Below are positions 57,594 through 64,000 of a stretch of DNA of 64,000 nucleotides, piece after piece. Made by a program: the position numbers and the translations under genes. The stretch covers positions 2,790,001 through 2,854,000 of the forward strand of contig JAJNNX010000001.1 of assembly GCA_023159155.1 (NCBI GenBank), in the 5' to 3' direction. The notes beneath the pieces are model-generated. The model did not search any database, was not told the DNA's origin, and saw nothing but the letters and a program-made list of their open reading frames with translations. The DNA comes from Ustulina deusta (Eukaryota > Ascomycota > Sordariomycetes > Xylariales > Xylariaceae). Each line of letters begins with the position of its first letter. Positions within the stretch are counted from its first letter, which is position 1.

Positions 57594-59903
57594 ATGGCGA
57601 AAGAGTGGGCCAACAACCTGGTCACATCGAACGTGCTAGCGTGGACTGCTCAAGGTGCTCATTTACAACATGGCCCAGACGATGAGGTGGCTGCCGAAGT
57701 CGATGAACCCCCGGACCCAGGGTTTGGTCTGAATTCTGCTCAGACTCAATTCAAGAGGACTGTCGTTCCAAGGATCGCCGACCATGCCGAATCTCTCTTA
57801 ACGAAGGCGCTTCATCAGCCCGGCGAGGAGAACATCAAAACCTGTTACCCTGTTGCACCTGCAAGACGGCGCTCTCTGAATAGTAATATAAGTCTGGCGT
57901 CTACTGCCGACCTTACTAGCGACACTGGCTTTACAAGTCCTACTCGTACAACTACTCCTAGCCCACCACCACCAGTGATTTCTCTGGTCGCGTTGAGCAG
58001 GGATTTGTTGAACGCAAAGCAAGGAGTTGTTAGCCCTGACAATTCTAGAAGACAATTTACACCTTTCCAAACACGTCCGACTCCGATGCAGCCCCGCAGC
58101 GAAAATAGAGATGCTGCTGCAGAGGTTCTTCCGAAGAAGCGATGTATCTCCTTTGCCTGTGGCCCTAAGCCCGAACTAAAGAAATCTCCAAACCAGCCTC
58201 AATTTATAGAGCCCACATCCACGTCCGCAGTTGAAGAGACAGCGCCAAGGAAAACTTGCATAAAGTTTGCTTGCCGCGCAGAACCCACTTCCCGGATTGA
58301 AAGCCCTCAGCGCGAACAGCAGAAGCCTCAGTTATTGCCCATTGAGACTTCAACCAAACTCGACGCGGCTTCTTCCATGTCCCGCAAATATCGGTCTCCT
58401 TCAGCAACTCATGGTCGATACCAGCGATCACCAGCGCCACAAGCCATTAACCAAAGCCCGGTAACAGTTCGGTCTTCGAAATATCTCACGGCGAATGCCA
58501 ATGACCTGAATACGGAGTCGTCCCGATTTCACGAGTTCGCAAGTGATGAGCCTGTACAAGAAGATTGGATTCGGCAGAACCTCCCATCCACCAGTGGTCG
58601 CTTAACCATCAATGACACGCTACGGAAAGAGAACGAGATTCGCCGGCTCGGAAAGGAGGCTGAAGAGGAGGCTCTTGAAGAGGAGGAAGAAGAGGAGGCT
58701 GAAGAAGAAGCAGATTATGACGAGGCAGCCGATTTGGAAAACGAGGAAGACGTTGATCTGAACGACATGGACGAGGATGAAGATGCTGCCGGAGACGAAG
58801 ATGGAGAAGGCTCTGATGCTCAATCAGAATATAGCTCTGACGACATTGCTTCTGATGGCTACAACACGGATAATGAGATTGGGTTTGCAGACTCTGAAGA
58901 TGAGGATGATGGTGAACTGCAACTCTGGACACCTGGTACCGGCCTAGCACTACGACTGTCAAATGACACGCTCATCTGCCGTCGCCCCTCTTTGGCTGGT
59001 GACAAGTCCGACTCTTCGTCTTCCGAAGGGCCCAATATATCCAAGAGAATTCGAGAAAGAGGCCGTCGGATCAAGTTTCGCCCTGGGACCCCCGAATTAC
59101 CCGATAGCACCGACTTTGTGTGTGGGACTCTTGATGAAGACCGTGTCCTCGAGAACGCCTATATCTCTTGCCTAGCTGTCAAACGCCGAGAGAAGCTCCA
59201 CCCAATTCCACAGGACATCGACCCTAGTTTTCCCACTTCAGAACCCGAAGATGAGGAGATGAAGCCTCACAGGCGTGGTCACGACAGCGACGAACAGCTA
59301 TGGCTTCATGGAGAACTGGAAGATATTCACCACACCCGAGATCAAGACGGCGAGCATCGTAAAAAGAAGTCAGGTCCCTTGTCCCCTAAACGGTATCATT
59401 CCCCACCACCCAAAACTCGAGGTCGTTCCCCGAGACGCCTTTTTGACAGACACTCACCCCGTCGACTTGTGTCACCGCCCCCACCCGGCCGTGTCACCTT
59501 AACGCGATCTCCCCCAGCTTCACTTGTCCAAGGTGGACAATGTCAAAATGCGCAATTCAAGACGCTGGCATTTCGCCCTGGGCCGACGCAAACAAAGTCT
59601 CTTCCCAGAACTTCAGCTCTCTTCCCCCAACACATCAAGAACCAGCGCCGAATGAGCAAACCGTCAGAATCCGGTGGTCATGTTCGGGGTGCTATCGATA
59701 TTGTTAAGGGGCTGGAGCAAAAGCGCCAACGCCGAAAGGAGAAGTTTAAAGAAAAATACCTCCAGAAGCACAACGACAAGGCGCGAAAAGGCCAACTTCC
59801 TCAGCAGCGGCCGCAACCTGGTAAAGGGGCCGAGCGGATGAGAGAGATCGGACTTCTCTCAGCCGGGAAACTGGATCCGGATCAATATGTTTTGTCTATC
59901 TGA
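57594..59903 (+). CDS. DUF2457-like acidic protein of unknown function
   Basis: A single exon of 769 residues from the ATG at 57594 (MAKEWANNLVTSNVLAWTAQ). The frame is open 84 codons upstream, but that part lacks the same character, so the downstream ATG is preferred. The protein has Cys-containing motifs repeated three times (KRCISFACGPKPE, KTCIKFACRAEPT and a related RRIKFRPG), a long Glu/Asp run (EEEALEEEEEEEAEEEADYD and onward to about DEDEDAAGDEDGEG), WTPGTGLALRLSNDTLICRR, and a basic C-terminal third (EQKRQRRKEKFKEKY). This pattern matches my recollection of the fungal DUF2457 family. Its role is unknown; the acidic run and basic tail suggest a nuclear, chromatin- or ribosome-biogenesis-linked protein, which is inference. 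Confidence 0.85.
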   Translation: MAKEWANNLVTSNVLAWTAQGAHLQHGPDDEVAAEVDEPPDPGFGLNSAQTQFKRTVVPRIADHAESLLTKALHQPGEENIKTCYPVAPARRRSLNSNISLASTADLTSDTGFTSPTRTTTPSPPPPVISLVALSRDLLNAKQGVVSPDNSRRQFTPFQTRPTPMQPRSENRDAAAEVLPKKRCISFACGPKPELKKSPNQPQFIEPTSTSAVEETAPRKTCIKFACRAEPTSRIESPQREQQKPQLLPIETSTKLDAASSMSRKYRSPSATHGRYQRSPAPQAINQSPVTVRSSKYLTANANDLNTESSRFHEFASDEPVQEDWIRQNLPSTSGRLTINDTLRKENEIRRLGKEAEEEALEEEEEEEAEEEADYDEAADLENEEDVDLNDMDEDEDAAGDEDGEGSDAQSEYSSDDIASDGYNTDNEIGFADSEDEDDGELQLWTPGTGLALRLSNDTLICRRPSLAGDKSDSSSSEGPNISKRIRERGRRIKFRPGTPELPDSTDFVCGTLDEDRVLENAYISCLAVKRREKLHPIPQDIDPSFPTSEPEDEEMKPHRRGHDSDEQLWLHGELEDIHHTRDQDGEHRKKKSGPLSPKRYHSPPPKTRGRSPRRLFDRHSPRRLVSPPPPGRVTLTRSPPASLVQGGQCQNAQFKTLAFRPGPTQTKSLPRTSALFPQHIKNQRRMSKPSESGGHVRGAIDIVKGLEQKRQRRKEKFKEKYLQKHNDKARKGQLPQQRPQPGKGAERMREIGLLSAGKLDPDQYVLSI

Positions 59904-60751
59904 GGTGAGGGGTGCCGTTTCATACTCGGGTGCATGTCTAGCGTGTATGCACCCAGTTGTTGGAACCTGGTGGTGGTGGCTCACTTCTGGTATATTATTT
60001 GCAACGCAGCATCATACTTTCCCCCGGGCTATATAGCCCGCTGTACATATCTTCTTTCTTTTCTGAGGTTTACGAATTCTCTTTGTTTCAGACTGGTTTT
60101 TCTGACGAGGAGTGGGCTAGGGTTGGTCATCGGATACCAAACGGGAAAGGCATATTTAGCATTTGGATTGGCGCATAGTGACAGATACCTCCTTGAATGC
60201 ATATGAGATTGATTTGAGCAATGGCCAGCTGTCATTCGGTAGTAAAACGTATGTCGCACGAGGTAAGCTTCGGGTGTAAACTTCGAGTGTAAACTTCGAG
60301 TAGGTATCGGAATCTTAGTTGAACACGTAGGTAGAAGTTGATTCATCATTGATTGCTTGCTCGCTACCCAACCTTCTCGGATTGTCCAGGTGGTCTTCGG
60401 GAAATACGGTTGGTGGTGGGGCAAGTGGCCAGGTGGCTCCAAGTGTCCTAACGCTGAGGACAGCACTGCCGAGTTTGTCACTCCGAGCTGCACACTCTCT
60501 GATTGGACTGCCGGCTGGGAATGTGCTCCTTCCTGACCGTACTAGGTTTTTAGGTGCTACGACAGGCAGACTACCTACCTTACACCATTGAACCTGTATC
60601 TGGTATATCCTATATCCGACTCAGCATACATGTCCATTGTCCATTGCTGCAAACCTCAAAAACGTCAGCTTCCTCCCAACAGCCTAGGCGCATTCGTTGT
60701 CGACAACTCCCAGCACCGTGATATCCCCAATACATAGGATCTATTGCCAAG
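59904..60751. other. Intergenic region, SAR1 promoter
   Basis: The stretch between two plus-strand genes has no supportable frame. The repeat AACTTCGAGTGTAAACTTCGA-like sequence near 60270-60300 (two close copies of GTAAACTTCGAGT) stands out. The leader before the SAR1 ATG is pyrimidine-mixed with no clear TATA box. Confidence 0.5.
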
Positions 60752-61723
<972 letters not shown>

Positions 61724-62728
61724 GTGCACAAATGACAACGTATACCTACGCTATCGTACTTACTGATGGTAAACGCGCAAACGATGATTCGGGTGCCGTG
61801 TGCAATTCTGGAGTTTTTTTTTTCAATGACAGCTTGCTTCTTTCTCAACTCTGTTCAGGCCTACGGGGAATGTTTTAATGGAGTCAATGACTAGAGGCAA
61901 TTGCGCCAAATACCAGCATCTTTAAACATGCATTAGACCAGAGGGCATTTCCTCACGTGAGAAATTAGGTTATGTGATGCTTACAACCTCGACAGTTGGA
62001 TCTTGGTTATACACCTCCCTCGGCGACTCACCGTACTGACTAGAGTTCCAACAGAACCGATCAGATCAAAGGATATAAGTTCCCGGGAATTACTAACCAT
62101 TAACAAGATTCATCTATTTTCGGCCTGTACGACCTTCTCCCTTCCCCGTCGTAGCACCTACACCCGACCTGGGTGGCTTCGGGTAATTGGGGGTTTCTAA
62201 TATCCCTGCGAGAGTTGCGCATAATCGCTCGTAGTATATACTAAGTACACTAGGTAGCGAAGACCGGGCGTGTGAGCTCCGAGTGCAGGATTAATTGGCG
62301 ATGTGTAGGTAATTGACGACATAACAGGCATTTTCTTAGGTCAGGGCACTTGGATATTCAAAGCTGGTGTAGATTGTCTAGGCAACTCTCTAGGGGACTA
62401 GGGGACTATCTAGGGGATTGTCTAGGGGTCTAGACTATTCTCCAACTGGCGACTAAGTAGGTACCTACTAAGCCAACGAAAATGACGTCGGACATAAAGC
62501 GACCCCCCAACATCCCTGCAAGTCAACAATTGAACCATTGCTCTTTCATTACCAACTTTTGGACTCAGACTGGTACATGACAACACCGTCAGACCATCAA
62601 GATTCGCCGCCTTGCCAGCAACCTTGCCTCTCCGGTTCCTTCGTGACGATGGTGGTTTCCTCCTTTGCTGACGTCTAGTCAATTAATTGCAGTCTGGCTG
62701 CTCCCCGTTCTTCTTCGGCCTAGCCACC
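61724..62728. other. Intergenic region, lipase gene promoter
   Basis: It contains a small tandem of TCTAGGGGA-like units (about 62390-62432, four CTAGGGG copies). A CAATTAATTGCAG site just before 62692 could be a 5'-UTR splice acceptor. No other gene is supported. Confidence 0.5.
62390..62432 (+). repeat. CTAGGGG short tandem, four copies
   Basis: Four CTAGGGG units with spacers of 2-9 bases, about 300 bases upstream of the lipase start codon. Confidence 0.75.
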
Positions 62729-64000
62729 ATGGCAGACGTTAAACGATCGTTACCATCCCCCGGAATCAACAAGCGCGATCGCAATTACGGCTATGCTCCC
62801 GAGTCTTTCGATTATACCAGACTTCCCGACATTGACCGCCAGTTTCTCTCCGCCGAACACCTCGCGGCCTTTGCCCAGGCTCTCTCTACGCCCGAGCCGA
62901 CGCCCACTCCAGACGATGCTTTGACGTCAAGCGTGCGAAGCCCTGCCGACACGAGCTTGGCTAGCCCTGACTATGCACGTTCGGGCTCTGTCGCCTCTGT
63001 CGATACCGTAGGGCTGCCCGGGTCTGCCACCCACTCGAATGGCGCTCAGAGTAGCATGTTTATTACCGCACAGAATGACTGGGCCCCCGTAAACGAGAGA
63101 ATAAAGCATGGCCGGCGCCACAAGAGGAAGAAAATCAGCATTGGTGGTCGGACTATAGACGAGACTCGAGAAGGTTATTTATATGGTCTACTAAAATGGC
63201 CCTTCCTCTTCTCTGTCGTGCTGTGGATTCTCGGACTTGGTGCTGCCTACCTTCTCACGAGATTCTATATTTTTCTCTATGAGCACTACGTCGCCTGGAC
63301 CGGAAGGCGGGAGAGGCTGAGGCGAACATTGCGCGCCACGAACAGTTATCGCGACTGGGTGCGTGCTGCGAAAGAGATGGATGCCTATTTAGGAAGCGAA
63401 CAGTGGAAGGAGGAGAATGATTACGCATACTACGACTCTAAGACTATCCGGCGGGTTTATGAACAGATCCGTAAGCATCGCAGGGTGGCCGAGCAGGAAG
63501 AAGCGCAAGGTGGTAGCAAGAAGGATGTCGAGGAGCTCAAAGCTTTAACCGAGGCTTGCGTCAGAAACAACTTTGTTGGCGTAGAAAATCCAAGACTCTA
63601 CAGCCAAACGTACTACGGGACGAAGAACTTGGTGCAGCGTTTCATAGATGAAGGCGGGTTGCTACTTTCTATTCGTATCCTTCAGTGATAGACCAGTTAG
63701 CTAACATAACATGTAGTTGAGAGAAGTACTCGGTTCCTAATGAATTCAGGACAGCTATCTTTAGACGATAAGCGTGCTCTATTCAAGAGAATGCATGCCA
63801 ACTTCGGCCGAACAGCATTGTGTCTCTCCGGAGGGGCTGTGAGTATTTTAGGAGCCATCCACTCCCTTAATTTTGGCCCTTCAGCGCCTTTATAGAGTGG
63901 CTGAGAGGAGATCGCTAACTATTAATGTCGAAGTCATTCGCATATTACCATTTTGGTGTCGTCAAGGCGCTCCTTGAAGCAGACCTTCTTCCCGACGTTC
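62729..64000 (+). CDS. Patatin-like phospholipase/triacylglycerol lipase, N-terminal part; runs off right edge
   Basis: Exons 62729-63653, 63717-63838 and 63934 to beyond the window are seen. The ATG at 62729 has an ideal context (GCCACCATGG), so it is preferred over an in-frame ATG at 62687. A disordered N-terminus leads to a KRKK stretch and a hydrophobic segment WPFLFSVVLWILGLGAAYLL, then the DUF3336-like region (WVRAAKEMDAYLGSEQWKEE...YYDSKTIRRVYEQ). Next comes the patatin start GRTALCLSGGA and, across intron 2, SFAYYHFGVVKALLEADLLPD; the oxyanion GG motif is visible but the GXSXG serine lies beyond the edge. Relatives (yeast Tgl3/4/5, fungal patatin-like lipases) act on lipid-droplet triacylglycerol or lysophospholipids. 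Intron 1 (63654-63716) appears to use a GC donor. Confidence 0.9.

Overview
This window looks like a chromosome segment from a filamentous ascomycete, most likely a sordariomycete and possibly of the order Hypocreales. The reasoning is as follows. Genes are split by short introns of about 45-165 nt, with GTRNGT-like donors, CTAAC/CTGAC-like branch sites and YAG acceptors. The gene set is fungal: PalH, Sar1, Cdc48, Atp16, an HMT1-type ABC transporter, a Lag1-type ceramide synthase and a DUF2457-like acidic protein. Long intergenic stretches are littered with ACCTAGGTAGGTA-type short repeats. The order-level guess is inference; no ribosomal RNA or species marker is present.

Layout. (1) 1-630 (-): N-terminal part of a gene running off the left edge, perhaps an AVT-type amino acid transporter. 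(2) 1673-2885 (-): six-exon enoyl-CoA hydratase. (3) 2886-6936: gene-free, with a 25-base G run and a 308-bp MITE-like element with long inverted ends. (4) 6937-10413 (+): the most unusual protein here, a 1009-residue fusion of an NRPS-type adenylation domain, a multi-pass membrane segment and a ferredoxin/NADPH-reductase-like tail, with no carrier domain. (5) 11601-14347 (+): Cdc48/p97. (6) 15725-16459 (-): small conserved-looking protein of unknown function. (7) 16460-27362: a 10.9-kb stretch with no supportable gene. (8) 27363-30417 (+): HMT1-type half ABC transporter. (9) 34055-35536 (-): ceramide synthase. (10) 37367-39601 (-): PalH, the pH-sensing receptor. (11) 43.9-45.2 kb (+): exon-like pieces of an unrecognised gene carrying an in-frame TAG. 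(12) 46110-46212 (+): intron-containing tRNA-Glu(CTC) with a tRNA-like relic 14 nt upstream. (13) 47010-50066 (-): Cys/His-rich coiled-coil protein whose single frame is interrupted by two stops that frame-preserving introns could remove. (14) 50450-51239 (-): mitochondrial ATP synthase delta subunit, with a GC-AG first intron. (15) 57594-59903 (+): DUF2457-like acidic protein. (16) 60752-61723 (+): Sar1 GTPase. (17) 62729-64000 (+, partial): patatin-like lipase with a GC-AG intron.

Most genes are single-copy housekeeping functions: protein extraction, secretion, respiration, sphingolipid synthesis, vacuolar transport, ambient pH signalling and lipid turnover. They do not form an obvious pathway cluster. 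The exception is the adenylation-domain/membrane-reductase fusion, which stands alone without tailoring genes and is the best candidate for poorly described biology. Exon joins were worked out by eye from splice signals, reading phase and remembered family consensus. They are arithmetically frame-consistent but have not been checked against transcripts.
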